64,000 nt of DNA from Microbacterium stercoris (GCF_017592545.1 NZ_JAGFOA010000001.1:62001-126000), one strand, 5' to 3'. Shown: positions 45,926 through 54,698, counted from the stretch's first letter. The notes: generated from the letters alone by a model not told the origin. A program made the numbers and translations.

Positions 45926-46872
45926 TGCCCGACGTCGTCCTCGCGGTCGATCTCGGGGGAACGAACACGCGCGTCGCGCTCGTCGATCGTCACCGGGAGG
46001 TGCGGGCGACGGCCTCCGGCCCCACGCCCGGCGCGGCGGGGGCCGAGGCGATCGTCACCACGATCGTGGGCCTCGCCGTCGGACTTCTCGAGGCGAACCC
46101 GAGCTCGCGCCTGTTCGGCCTGGGCGTGGCCTCGGCGGGAGTGGTGGATCGAGCGCGCGGCGTGATCGTCTCGTCAACGGACACCCTCGCCGGATGGGCG
46201 GGCACGCCCCTCGCGCGGTGGCTGCGCGAGGGGATGGGCGAGCGGCTTCCCGCCGGAGCGGCGATCGAGATCCAGAACGACGTCGACGCGCACGCGTGGG
46301 GCGAGTTCCGCTTCGGCGCGGCCCGCGGCGCGTCGAGCGCTCTCGTGGTCGCCGTGGGGACGGGGATCGGCGCCGGCGTCATCGTCGAGGGCCGGCCGCT
46401 GCGCGGGGCCCGTCACGTCGCGGGGGAGATCGCCCACCTTCCCGCCCCCGGGGCCGAGTCGTTCCGCTGCCCGTGCGGTCGCCGGGGCCATCTGGAGGCG
46501 ATCGGATCGGGCGTCGGCCTGCATCGCCTCTATCTGGCGGCCGGGGGCGACCCCGCCGTCGCGGACGCCAAGCAGGTCGTCGCGCGGGCGGCACGCGATG
46601 AGATCGCGGCCGCCGCGATCGCGCGGTCGGCGACGGCCGTGGGGCGGGCTCTGGCCGGGGCCGTGAGCCTGCTCGATCCGGAGCTCGTGGTCGTGACCGG
46701 GGGAGTCGCCGACATCGGGGAGTCCTGGTGGTCGCCGATGCGCGCCGCCTACCTCGCCGAGGCGATCGACGCGCTGCAGGATGTCGAGCTGCGCGCGGGC
46801 TCGGCGGGAGGGCACGCGGCGCTGCGCGGCGCAGCGGATGCGGTGTGGGAACAAATCGAAGGAACAGCATGA
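45925..46872 (+). CDS. nanK: ROK-family N-acetylmannosamine kinase
   Basis: 315 residues from ATG 45925. ATP-phosphate loop LAVDLGGTNTRVALVD (about 5-20) and ROK zinc motif FRCPCGRRGHLEAIGSG near 180. Phosphorylates ManNAc at C6 in the pathway. No DNA-binding domain, so it is an enzyme rather than a ROK repressor. It overlaps nanE by four bases. Confidence 0.88.
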   Translation: MPDVVLAVDLGGTNTRVALVDRHREVRATASGPTPGAAGAEAIVTTIVGLAVGLLEANPSSRLFGLGVASAGVVDRARGVIVSSTDTLAGWAGTPLARWLREGMGERLPAGAAIEIQNDVDAHAWGEFRFGAARGASSALVVAVGTGIGAGVIVEGRPLRGARHVAGEIAHLPAPGAESFRCPCGRRGHLEAIGSGVGLHRLYLAAGGDPAVADAKQVVARAARDEIAAAAIARSATAVGRALAGAVSLLDPELVVVTGGVADIGESWWSPMRAAYLAEAIDALQDVELRAGSAGGHAALRGAADAVWEQIEGTA

Positions 46873-47555
46873 GATTCGAGTGGAACGAGATCCGCGGCCG
46901 GCTCGAGGGCGGCCTCGTCGTGTCGTGTCAGGCCTATCCGGGCGAGCCGATGCGCGACCCCGAGACGATGGCGCGCATCGCGAGGGCCGCCGTGGCCGGC
47001 GGTGCCGCCGCCGTGCGTCTTCAGGGGCTCGATGACATCCGGATGGCGCAGGACGTGACCGTGCCGATCATCGGCCTGTGGAAGGACGGGAAGGACGGCG
47101 TCTTCATCACCCCGACCCTCGAGCACGCGCGCGCCGTCGCCGAAGCCGGGGCCGACATCGTCGCCCTCGACGGCACCCGCCGCGCACGCCCGGATGGGCG
47201 CACCCTCGAGCAGACCATCGCCGAGCTGCGCTTCACGCACGATGTGCTCGTGATGGCCGATTGCGGATCCGCGGAGGACGCGATCGCCGCCGCCGCTGCG
47301 GGGGCCGACATCGTCGGGACGACCCTCGCGGGGTACTCCGGCGAGCGTCCGAAGACGGCCGGGCCCGATCTGGACCTCATCCGGGAGATCCGCGAGGCGG
47401 TCTCGGTTCCGGTGATGGCCGAGGGTCGCATCCACACCCCGGCCGACGCGGCCGCCGCCCGCGCCGCCGGCGCCTGGGCGGTGTGCGTCGGAACGGCGAT
47501 CACCCACCCCACGACGATCACCGGCTGGTTCGCTGCCGCGCTGGAGGAGGCGTGA
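46869..47555 (+). CDS. nanE: N-acetylmannosamine-6-phosphate 2-epimerase
   Basis: 228 residues from ATG 46869. The TIM barrel shows the NanE phrases GLVVSCQAYPGEPM, VRLQGLDDI, IIGLWKDGKDGVFITPT, VALDGTRRARPDG, MADCGSAEDA and GTTLAGYS, with the catalytic lysine in the GLWK segment. It converts ManNAc-6-P to GlcNAc-6-P. Start and stop overlap both neighbours. Confidence 0.95.
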   Translation: MRFEWNEIRGRLEGGLVVSCQAYPGEPMRDPETMARIARAAVAGGAAAVRLQGLDDIRMAQDVTVPIIGLWKDGKDGVFITPTLEHARAVAEAGADIVALDGTRRARPDGRTLEQTIAELRFTHDVLVMADCGSAEDAIAAAAAGADIVGTTLAGYSGERPKTAGPDLDLIREIREAVSVPVMAEGRIHTPADAAAARAAGAWAVCVGTAITHPTTITGWFAAALEEA

Positions 47556-48328
47556 TGCAGCTCATCATCGACACGGAGCACAACCTCGCCCTGTGGGCGG
47601 CGGACCGGTACGAGCGTCTCCTCGCGGAGGTGCCCGAGGCCGTGCTCGGCCTTGCGACGGGATCGAGCCCTCTGAGGGTCTACGACGAGCTCGCGGCCCG
47701 TGTGGCCGCTGGCACCATGAGCTTCGCCTCGGCGCGGGCGTTCACACTCGACGAGTACGTGGGGCTTCCTGCTGGCCACCCCGGCAGCTATCGGCGCGTG
47801 ATCGACGAGGACTTCGCCCGCCGCGTCGATTTCGCGGACGGCGCGGTGCAGGGCCCGGATGGCACTGCCTCGGATCTCAGTGAGGCCGCCGCGGAGTACG
47901 AGCGGCGGATCGTATCGGCGGGCGGGATCGACCTGCAGATCCTGGGCATCGGCACCAACGGCCACATCGCCTTCAACGAGCCCGGGTCGAGCGTGCACTC
48001 CCGTACCCGCGTCGAGGTGCTCTCCGAGCAGACGCGCACGGACAACGCGCGATTCTTCGGCGGCGACATCGATGCGGTGCCGACCCGGTGCCTCACGCAG
48101 GGCATCGGCACGATCCTCGAGGCGCGGGAGATCATCCTGCTGGCCATCGGGGCGAACAAGGCATCGGCCGTGGCGGCCATGGTGGAAGGGGCGCCCAGCG
48201 AGCGGGTGCCGGCCACCGCCCTGCGGTCGCACCCCCGCGTCACGGTGCTGGCGGATGCGGCGGCCGCCGCCGCGCTCACGCCCGAGGCTCGCGCCTCGGC
48301 CCGCTCCGCCGACGCGGTGCGCGCATGA
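47555..48328 (+). CDS. nagB: Glucosamine-6-phosphate deaminase
   Basis: 257 residues from ATG 47555 (TGATG junction with nanE). Motifs LGLATGSSPL, FTLDEYVGLP with active-site aspartate, GIGTNGHIAFNEPGS and VPTRCLTQG are all intact. Converts GlcN-6-P to fructose-6-P and ammonia, the final step into glycolysis. Confidence 0.96.
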   Translation: MQLIIDTEHNLALWAADRYERLLAEVPEAVLGLATGSSPLRVYDELAARVAAGTMSFASARAFTLDEYVGLPAGHPGSYRRVIDEDFARRVDFADGAVQGPDGTASDLSEAAAEYERRIVSAGGIDLQILGIGTNGHIAFNEPGSSVHSRTRVEVLSEQTRTDNARFFGGDIDAVPTRCLTQGIGTILEAREIILLAIGANKASAVAAMVEGAPSERVPATALRSHPRVTVLADAAAAAALTPEARASARSADAVRA

Positions 48329-49272
48329 GCGGTGCGCTCCCGCCGATCGTGATCAGTGCGTACGCCGCCTCGCCGGCGTACGCACGGTGGGATCCGGCGC
48401 TCGAGACCGAGCTGTTCCGGCGGCTGAGCGAGCTCCCCGGGTTCGGCGGGTTCGAGGTGCCGTGGCGCGGGGCCGTGCACCCGCATGATCCGGAGTGGTT
48501 CGGGCACCACCTTCCGGAGGGCGCCCCGCTCGTGTTCACCGGGCTCCCGCACGTGATGCAGCGCCTCTCCGTCGATCCCCGGTACGGACTCGCCTCGCCC
48601 GACGACGCCGGTCGGCAGGCCGCACTGTCCGACCTGCGCGCGCAGGCGGAGGACCTCCGTCAGCTGCACGCCCGCACGGGCATCCGGATCGCCGCGGCGA
48701 TGCTCCACAGCGGCCCTCGGGGGGAGGGAGACGCGGCGGCGCTCGCGGCGTCGCTGCGGGAGCTGCACGAGTGGGACTGGGCAGGGGCGGAGCTCCTCCT
48801 CGAGCACTGCGATGCGGCCGTTCCGGGGCAGGCGTGGGAGAAGGGGTTCCTCTCGCTCGAGGAGGAGCTGCGCGCGATCGCCGACGCGGCCACGCCGACC
48901 GGCGTCTGGATGAACTGGGGACGCTCGGCGATCGAGCTGCGGGATCCGGACGCCGTGGCCGCGCAGATCGCCACCGCGGCCGGCAGCGGGCGCCTGCGCG
49001 GCGTCGCGTTCTCGGGCGCCGCAGCCGAGGACGGACCCTACGGGACGGCGTGGGCCGATGCGCACCTGCCGATCGCGACGACGGATCCGGCCGCCGGCTC
49101 GCTGCTCGATGTGCCGCGCATCGCCGCCGCGCTGGAGGCCGCGGGGCCGCTCGGTCTCCTCGGCCTGAAGATCAGCCGGCGCCCGCAGGATCGGACGGCG
49201 CGGGAGGTGGGGGAGACGGTGCGGGCGAACCTCGATGCCCTCACGCAGGCCCGGAGCCTGGGGAGCGCGTGA
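48325..49272 (+). CDS. DUF4862 protein in the nan operon
   Basis: 315 residues, ATGA overlap with nagB and a one-base overlap with nagA. The sequence resembles a TIM-barrel sugar isomerase fold: FGGFEVPWRGAVHPHD near 40, AAAMLHSGPRGEGD, ELLLEHCDAAVPGQ with Glu-His that could hold a metal, WMNWGRSAIE and KISRRP at the end. I assign it to DUF4862 from memory of that family. It has no known reaction. Its place between the two amino-sugar enzymes implies a step in sialic-acid or hexosamine use, for example epimerisation or processing of a modified sialic acid. Confidence 0.75.
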   Translation: MSGALPPIVISAYAASPAYARWDPALETELFRRLSELPGFGGFEVPWRGAVHPHDPEWFGHHLPEGAPLVFTGLPHVMQRLSVDPRYGLASPDDAGRQAALSDLRAQAEDLRQLHARTGIRIAAAMLHSGPRGEGDAAALAASLRELHEWDWAGAELLLEHCDAAVPGQAWEKGFLSLEEELRAIADAATPTGVWMNWGRSAIELRDPDAVAAQIATAAGSGRLRGVAFSGAAAEDGPYGTAWADAHLPIATTDPAAGSLLDVPRIAAALEAAGPLGLLGLKISRRPQDRTAREVGETVRANLDALTQARSLGSA

Positions 49273-50450
49273 TGGACGCGTTTGCGGTGACCGGAGCGCG
49301 GGTCGTGGGATGGCGCGCCGGCTCGATGCGGGACATCCGGGACGGATGGGTGCTCGTGCGAGAGGGGCGGATCGTCGATGCGGGCGCCGCCGCCGCAACC
49401 CTCCCGACCGGCGTCGTCCGCCTCGACGCGCGAGCGCTCGCGGGGCCGTCGCCTCTTGTCACCCCGGGCTTGATCGACATCCACAATCACGGCGGCGGCG
49501 GTCACGCGGTCGAGAGCGGTATCGACGCGATCCGCGGAACCCTCGCGGCCCATGCCGCTCACGGGGTCACCCGGCTTGTCGCTTCGCTCGTCAGCGCACC
49601 CGAGCGGGAGCTGCGCGCGCAGCTCGCCGCCATCGCCGAGGTGGCCGACGCGGATGGCGGGCTGCTCGGCGCCCACCTGGAGGGGCCCTGCCTCGATCCC
49701 GGCCACCGCGGGGCGCACGATCCGCGCGCGTTGAGGGAGCCGGATCCGGATCTGCTCGATCGGCTGATCGCGGCCGGGCCGGTGCTGCAGGTGACGCTCG
49801 CGCCGGAGCTCCCCGGCGCGGACGCCGCGATCCTGCGTCTGCGTGCGGCCGGGGTCACGGTGGCCCTCGGGCACACCGGCGCCGACGCGCAGGTGGCGCG
49901 CGCGGCCTTCGATTCGGGCGCGACGGTGCTCACGCACGCCTTCAACGCCATGCGCGGGCTGCATCACCGAGCGATCGGCCCGGTCGGGGCCGCGCTCGAG
50001 GATCCCCGGGTCTTCCTCGAGGTGATCGCCGACGGCATCCACCTCGATCCGGTTGTGGTCCGCACGCTGTTCGCCGCGGCCCCCGAGCGCGTGGTGCTGG
50101 TGAGCGATGCGATGGCCGCCGCGGGTATGGCGGACGGCAGCTACCGGCTCGGCGGGCTCCCCGTGGAGGTCGCGGACGGCCGGGCTGTCGTCGCCGGCAC
50201 CGAGACGATCGCGGGCTCGACGCTCACCCTGGGCCGAGCGGTGCGCAACGCCGCCGAGTGGGGGATCCCGCTGCTCGATGTGATCTCGGCCGCGACCGTC
50301 GCCCCCGCGCGCGCCCTGGCGCGTGACGACCTCGGAAGGCTGGACGACGGACTCCCCGCCGATCTCGTGCTCTGGGACGGCGACCTGCGTCCGATCCGCG
50401 TCTGGCGGGAGGGCGAGATCCTCTCCACCGTCGACGGGGCGGAGCAGTGA
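49272..50450 (+). CDS. nagA: N-acetylglucosamine-6-phosphate deacetylase
   Basis: 392 residues from ATG 49272. Amidohydrolase metal motif DIHNHGGGGH near 75, HLEGPCLDPGHRGAH near 137, the histidines in GHTGADAQ and THAFNAM, and the catalytic aspartate in LVSDAMAAAG. It deacetylates GlcNAc-6-P. It overlaps its neighbours on both sides. Confidence 0.95.
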   Translation: MDAFAVTGARVVGWRAGSMRDIRDGWVLVREGRIVDAGAAAATLPTGVVRLDARALAGPSPLVTPGLIDIHNHGGGGHAVESGIDAIRGTLAAHAAHGVTRLVASLVSAPERELRAQLAAIAEVADADGGLLGAHLEGPCLDPGHRGAHDPRALREPDPDLLDRLIAAGPVLQVTLAPELPGADAAILRLRAAGVTVALGHTGADAQVARAAFDSGATVLTHAFNAMRGLHHRAIGPVGAALEDPRVFLEVIADGIHLDPVVVRTLFAAAPERVVLVSDAMAAAGMADGSYRLGGLPVEVADGRAVVAGTETIAGSTLTLGRAVRNAAEWGIPLLDVISAATVAPARALARDDLGRLDDGLPADLVLWDGDLRPIRVWREGEILSTVDGAEQ

Positions 50451-51337
50451 GCGGCGGCGCGTCGGTCGCGCGCGGCCTGCGGCCCGCGCTGGAGCAGCTC
50501 ACGCGCGAACTGCCGAACCGCCTCGCGGATGTCGACGACCTGCTGCGCTATCGCCGCGCCTCAGAGGAACGCGGCACCACGGCCGACGCGCTGAGCCGGG
50601 CGCACCGGCTCTCGACGCACGAGCTGATCGTCGAGGGGAACGCCGTGACGGTCTTCCGCCCGCAGACGGATCCGGTTGCCCGGGCGGTGTTCGTGCACGG
50701 CGGCGGTCTGATCGCCGGCAACCGGTTCGACGGCGTCGACATCCTGCTGCGTCACGCGAACGCCCTGGCTCTCGAGGTCTGGACGCTCGACTATCCGCTG
50801 GCCCCGGAGGGCAGGTTCGGTGAGATGGCCGCGGCGGCGCTGGCCGTGCTTCGCCGAGCGGGCGCCGACGGACGCAGGCTGCTGCTGGCGGGCCAGAGCG
50901 CGGGGGGCGCGGTCGGGGCGACGGCGGGCCTGCTCGCGCGCGACGCGGGTGTGCCCTGTGACGGACTGCTGCTCGTGTGCCCCATGCTCGCGCCCGGCGG
51001 CGCGGAGCGATCCGACGCGGATCCGTCCTGGGATGCGGTCACCGATTCGACCGCGTGGGCGGCGGCGCTCGGCGAGGGCGATGTGCCTCCGGGACGGCGC
51101 ACCGACCTCGCGGGCCTGCCCCCGACCTACCTCGACGCGGGCTCGGTCGAGCTGTTCCGAAGTGCCATCGCCGATTTCGCCGAGGGCCTTCATCGCGCAG
51201 GAGTGGCGACGGAGCTGCACATCTGGTCCGGGGCGTTCCATGCGTCGGACTGCGTCGCCGAAGCGGCCCCCGCATCGGCCGAGTCGCATCGGGTGCGTGC
51301 GGGATGGCTGCGACGCTGGCTCCTCGACGAGCTCTGA
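50447..51337 (+). CDS. HSL-type alpha/beta hydrolase, candidate sialate esterase
   Basis: 296 residues from GTG 50447, GTGA overlap with nagA. Oxyanion-hole motif VHGGG near 83, nucleophile Ser151 in GQSAGG, acid Asp230 in YLDAGSVELF and base His265 in AFHASD. These place it in the hormone-sensitive-lipase esterase family, with no signal peptide. As the last gene of the nan operon it may remove O-acetyl groups from imported sialic acids. That substrate is inferred from position only. Confidence 0.85.
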   Translation: MSGGASVARGLRPALEQLTRELPNRLADVDDLLRYRRASEERGTTADALSRAHRLSTHELIVEGNAVTVFRPQTDPVARAVFVHGGGLIAGNRFDGVDILLRHANALALEVWTLDYPLAPEGRFGEMAAAALAVLRRAGADGRRLLLAGQSAGGAVGATAGLLARDAGVPCDGLLLVCPMLAPGGAERSDADPSWDAVTDSTAWAAALGEGDVPPGRRTDLAGLPPTYLDAGSVELFRSAIADFAEGLHRAGVATELHIWSGAFHASDCVAEAAPASAESHRVRAGWLRRWLLDEL

Positions 51338-51441
51338 GGCAGGGCGGGCGCGGCGGAGCGTAATGGGAGCCGTGTAGCCTGCGAGGTTGCTCCGAGTACC
51401 CCGGAACGACGTGCGTCAGCCAAACCGTGAGCTCGCTGAAT

Positions 51442-51465
51442 CCTGTCCCCCGAAAGGGGGACAGG
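51442..51465. terminator. Strong hairpin after the nan operon
   Basis: CCTGTCCCCC and GGGGGACAGG pair around GAAA, 105 bases after the operon's last stop. No U-run follows. It may slow or end the operon transcript or protect its 3' end; it lies where the small-RNA promoter begins. Confidence 0.5.
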
Positions 51466-51489
51466 AGCCGGAATACTACGCTATTCTGT

Positions 51490-51557
51490 GGGAGACGTCC
51501 CCTGATGGCCGTCCGACCCTCACTGGATCCCCCCTCCGGTGAGGGTCGATTTCTTTT
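51490..51557 (+). ncRNA. Probable actinobacterial 6C small RNA
   Basis: TATTCT (51482-51487) is a good -10 box. The transcript from about 51490 would hold GTCCCCTGATGG and then a hairpin CGACCCTCAC/GTGAGGGTCG (51514-51548) whose loop contains exactly six cytosines (51529-51534), followed by ATTTCTTTT. C-rich loops and an intrinsic terminator are the hallmarks of the 6C RNA motif of actinobacteria. I recognise it by shape, not by a covariance-model search. The 3' boundary is the U-run; the 5' end is approximate. Confidence 0.68.
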
Positions 51558-51649
51558 GTCGTTCTCTACCCCTTTGCGGGTTCCTCGGTTACCGTGAGGG
51601 AGGACGGCGCGATGTTCGCGTCGGCTTCACACAGATAGAACGGCAGTAA

Positions 51650-51856
51650 ATGGCTACGCAGGGCACCGTCAAGTGGTTCAACTCGGAGAAGGGCTTCGGC
51701 TTCATCTCTCCCGACGAGGGCGGCTCTGACGTCTTCGCTCACTACACCGCGATCCAGTCTTCGGGCTACCGCGCTCTCGAGGAGAACCAGCGCGTCGAGT
51801 TCGAGATCGCCCAGGGCCCCAAGGGTCTGCAGGCGGAGAACATCCGCCCGCTCTGA
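51650..51856 (+). CDS. cspA: Cold-shock protein
   Basis: 68 residues, complete OB fold: [15 protein letters not shown] contains RNP1 (KGFGFI), and DVFAHYTAI contains RNP2. It binds single-stranded RNA or DNA. The leader of about 90 bases between the 6C terminator and the ATG is typical of csp genes. No close ribosome site stronger than ACGGCAG is seen. Confidence 0.96.
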   Translation: MATQGTVKWFNSEKGFGFISPDEGGSDVFAHYTAIQSSGYRALEENQRVEFEIAQGPKGLQAENIRPL

Positions 51857-51900
51857 TCCCTGGCGATCACAGCACGTCGGCCGCCTCGGCGGTCTGACTG

Positions 51901-51931
51901 AAAGGCCCGGTGCTTCGGCACCGGGCCTTTT
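51901..51931 (+). terminator. Terminator after cspA
   Basis: AAAGGCCCGGTGC and GCACCGGGCCTTT pair around a TTCG loop and end in TTTT. Confidence 0.92.
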
Positions 51932-51965
51932 CCATGCCCGCGGCGATTCCCGCCGCCGGCGCGCC

Positions 51966-53225
51966 TCAGCCGAGGCGCGCGTAGTCGGCGAGGGCCTTCG
52001 CGTCCTCCGCGTGCCGGATGGCGCGGCGCGCGGCATCCAGAGCGGTGACAGGATCGGCCGCCTGCCGTGCGGCGGCGAGCTCATCGCGGGCGGCCTCGAG
52101 ACGCACACGGCAGTCGAGGGCCCGTGCGTGCGTCGGCATGGCCGCCTCCGCGCGGCTCACCGCGCTGCGCGCGGCCGCCAGCGTGCCGGGAAGGGCTGTG
52201 CGCGCGCCATGCAGTCGCTGCTGCGCCGTGCGCGCGTCGGCCAAGGCGGCATCCAGGCGCTCGCGCACGCGGGCGATCTCGCGGTTTGCCGAGACAGGAC
52301 GCCGCGCCGCGGTGGGGGAGATGCGCGCCAGCTCCTCGCTCGCCCAGGCGATCTCGGCGCCGAGCCGCTCGGCGTCGTCGGGTTCGAGTGCCGCTCGGAT
52401 GCCCGTCGCCGAGCGCACGGCCTCGTGCGCGGCGTCGAGCTCGCCCGCCACGGCACGGCCGGCCTGCACAACGTGGGTGTGCGACTCCTCGAGCAGACGG
52501 GCGGCCGCGTCGGCGCGGCGCAGCGCGCGCTCGCCGAGCGCGAGATCCTCGTGAGCCGAGCGGGACGGATCCGCGGCCTTCTCGCGTGCGGTGTCCAGGT
52601 GATCCCGGGCTTCGGCCAGAGCGGATCGCACCGACTGCGCCGCCTGGGACGCATCGGTCCACTCCTCGCGGTCGACGAGCTGCTCGAGCTCGCGCAGCAG
52701 CGCCGCCGGGTCGCCGACGCGGGCGGTCAGCTCCGCGAGGTGACCTTCGGCGGCGGCGACCTGATCGGCGGCGCTGACGTGGGTGGCGATCCACGCCGCG
52801 TGCTCACCGCGCGCGGACTCGATCGCACGGGACGCCGTCTCGATGCGGCGCAGCACGTCGCGGGACACGCGCACCGCTTCGGCGGGCAGCGTGTCCGGAT
52901 CCGTCATCGCGCGGTAGGCGGTGAAGGCGGCGTCGCGGGTGTGCTGGGCGGTCATCCGGGTGCGGCGCAGCGAGGCGGGAGCGCCGCCGCCGTACAGCGC
53001 GCCGGAGAGGCCCACCTCGAGCTCGAGCTCCTCGATCGCGTCGTCGAGGGCGACCAGCGCGGCACCCGCCTTCTCGGTCGCCTCGGTCGCGCGCCGTCGC
53101 GCCGCCGGGCCGCGCCGGATCGCGCGGATCGCGAACGCCGCAGCCACCAGCACCACGGCGGTCGTGCCGAAGACGACGAGAGCGGGCAGCACCCAGTCCC
53201 AGGGGCCGGCCTCGGGCTGACCCAT
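51966..53225 (-). CDS. Membrane-anchored helical protein of unknown function
   Basis: 419 residues from ATG 53225, five bases after the HAD gene. One N-terminal transmembrane helix (WVLPALVVFGTTAVVLVAAAFAI, split by an A/T-rich turn, about 10-33) with a basic cytoplasmic stop RRGPAARRRA. The rest is almost entirely helical, rich in Ala, Glu, Arg and Asp, with repeated heptads as in a long coiled-coil or spectrin-like bundle. No enzymatic motif is present. Position after a HAD phosphatase suggests cotranscription only. Confidence 0.8.
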   Translation of the reverse strand: MGQPEAGPWDWVLPALVVFGTTAVVLVAAAFAIRAIRRGPAARRRATEATEKAGAALVALDDAIEELELEVGLSGALYGGGAPASLRRTRMTAQHTRDAAFTAYRAMTDPDTLPAEAVRVSRDVLRRIETASRAIESARGEHAAWIATHVSAADQVAAAEGHLAELTARVGDPAALLRELEQLVDREEWTDASQAAQSVRSALAEARDHLDTAREKAADPSRSAHEDLALGERALRRADAAARLLEESHTHVVQAGRAVAGELDAAHEAVRSATGIRAALEPDDAERLGAEIAWASEELARISPTAARRPVSANREIARVRERLDAALADARTAQQRLHGARTALPGTLAAARSAVSRAEAAMPTHARALDCRVRLEAARDELAAARQAADPVTALDAARRAIRHAEDAKALADYARLG

Positions 53226-53230
53226 CCGCG

Positions 53231-53905
53231 TCAGTCCTCTTCGGCGATCAGCAGCTCGCGCAGCTGATCCGGATCGTCGACGACCGCGATGGCGCCCTGC
53301 TCCTCGCCGGGGTTGCCGAAGCCCCACCGGTTGTAGATGACAGGCACACCCAGCTCGGCGCCGCCGTCGACGTCGTGGTGGCGGTCGCCGATCAGCACCG
53401 GGCGCGACGTGTCGACGCCGGCCGCGGCGAGCTGCTCGAGCGCGCGGGCGAGCACGGTCGCCTTGGTGTCGAGCACCTCGGGGGCGGGGCTCGCTCCGAC
53501 GATCGCGGTGAACGCGTGGTCGAGCTCGTAGTGCGTGAGGATCGCCTCGACCTGGTTCTGCGGCTTCGTGCTGGCGGTCGCCTGCGGGATCCCCGCCTCG
53601 TGCACGGCGCGGATCAGCTCGGGCACCCCCTCGTACAGCGCCACCGACGACGCGTAGCCCTCACGCGAGGCGAGCTCGCGGTAGGCGACGACGGCCTCGG
53701 TCGCCTCTTCCGCGGTCAGCATGCCGCGCGCCTGGAACGATTCGAGCAGCGGCGGACCGATCCAGTGGCGCAGCTCCTCCGGGGCCGGAGGCGTGCGGCC
53801 GAAGTCGCTCAGCACCCGGGTGATGCGCGGCATGATGCCCGCCGACGCATCGGCCACCGTCCCATCCACGTCCCAGAGGATGCAGGACCAGGGCGACGAA
53901 GTCAT
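53231..53905 (-). CDS. HAD-family phosphatase, Gph-like
   Basis: 224 residues. HAD motif I WDVDGTVAD near 11, motif II TASTKP near 111, the lysine in DTKATV and motif IV LIGDRHHDVDGGAELG near 170. The helical cap lies between motifs I and II. It resembles phosphoglycolate phosphatase and related sugar-phosphate phosphatases; the substrate is not fixed. Confidence 0.9.
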   Translation of the reverse strand: MTSSPWSCILWDVDGTVADASAGIMPRITRVLSDFGRTPPAPEELRHWIGPPLLESFQARGMLTAEEATEAVVAYRELASREGYASSVALYEGVPELIRAVHEAGIPQATASTKPQNQVEAILTHYELDHAFTAIVGASPAPEVLDTKATVLARALEQLAAAGVDTSRPVLIGDRHHDVDGGAELGVPVIYNRWGFGNPGEEQGAIAVVDDPDQLRELLIAEED

Positions 53906-53985
53906 GGATTCACCCTACCGACGCCGGTGGCCGTGCCCCGCCCGGGGCGTGGCGGCCCGCGCGAACGGACACGGACGGATCCGCG

Positions 53986-54681
53986 TCAGAAGAGGCGGGG
54001 AGCGCCCGACTCGATGCCCTTCATCTCGTCGTAGTCGAGGATGAGCACCCGGATGCCGCGGTCCTCGGCGAGCACGCGGGCCTGGGGCTTGATCTCCTGA
54101 GCGGCGAGCACACCGCGGATGCCCGAGAGCAGCGGGTCGCGGCCGAGCAGGTCGAGGTAGCGGGAGAGCTGCTCGACGCCGTCGATCTCGGCGCGGCGCT
54201 TCACCTCGACGGCGATCGGCATGCCCGAGGCCTCACGCACGAGCAGGTCGACGGGACCGATGGCGGTGGGGTACTCGCGGCGCACGAGCTTGGCGCCCTC
54301 CGAGATCAGGTCGACCTGCTCGGAGAGAAGGCGCTGCAGATCCGACTCGACGCCGTCCTTGATGAGACCCGGATCGATGCCCAGCTCATGCTTCGAGTCG
54401 TGCACGATCTCGTAGATGTGCACCGTGAGGGCGTCGCCGGTCTTGGCGTGCGAGACCTTCCACGTCTCGGTGACGCCGGCCTCGGCGAGCTCGGCGCTCA
54501 CCTCCACCACGTCGAGGCGGCACGGCGGGCTCATCCAGTTGAGCGGCTTGTAGGAGCCGCCATCGGAGTGGATGAGCAGGCTGCCGTCGGCCTTGTGCAT
54601 CAGCACGCGCGTCGCGAGCGGCAGATGCGCGTTGAGGCGGCCGGTGTAATCCACGCTGCAGCGGGCGATGACGAGACGCAC
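53986..54681 (-). CDS. nucS: Mismatch-specific endonuclease NucS/EndoMS
   Basis: 231 residues from GTG 54681. The N-terminal DNA-binding part ([19 protein letters not shown]) and C-terminal RecB-like nuclease, with GPVDLLVRE and [20 protein letters not shown], hold the catalytic Asp-Glu-X-Lys set. NucS performs non-canonical mismatch repair in actinobacteria that lack MutS and MutL. The protein ends [10 protein letters not shown]; the last residues fit the clamp-binding tail proposed for the family. Confidence 0.95.
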   Translation of the reverse strand: MRLVIARCSVDYTGRLNAHLPLATRVLMHKADGSLLIHSDGGSYKPLNWMSPPCRLDVVEVSAELAEAGVTETWKVSHAKTGDALTVHIYEIVHDSKHELGIDPGLIKDGVESDLQRLLSEQVDLISEGAKLVRREYPTAIGPVDLLVREASGMPIAVEVKRRAEIDGVEQLSRYLDLLGRDPLLSGIRGVLAAQEIKPQARVLAEDRGIRVLILDYDEMKGIESGAPRLF

Positions 54682-54698
54682 CGGATGAGCCTAGCCCG

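Noticed and set aside
45925..46872. ROK protein as a transcription factor
   Set aside because: It lacks a winged-helix N-terminus and begins directly with the ATP-binding loop, so it is the kinase.
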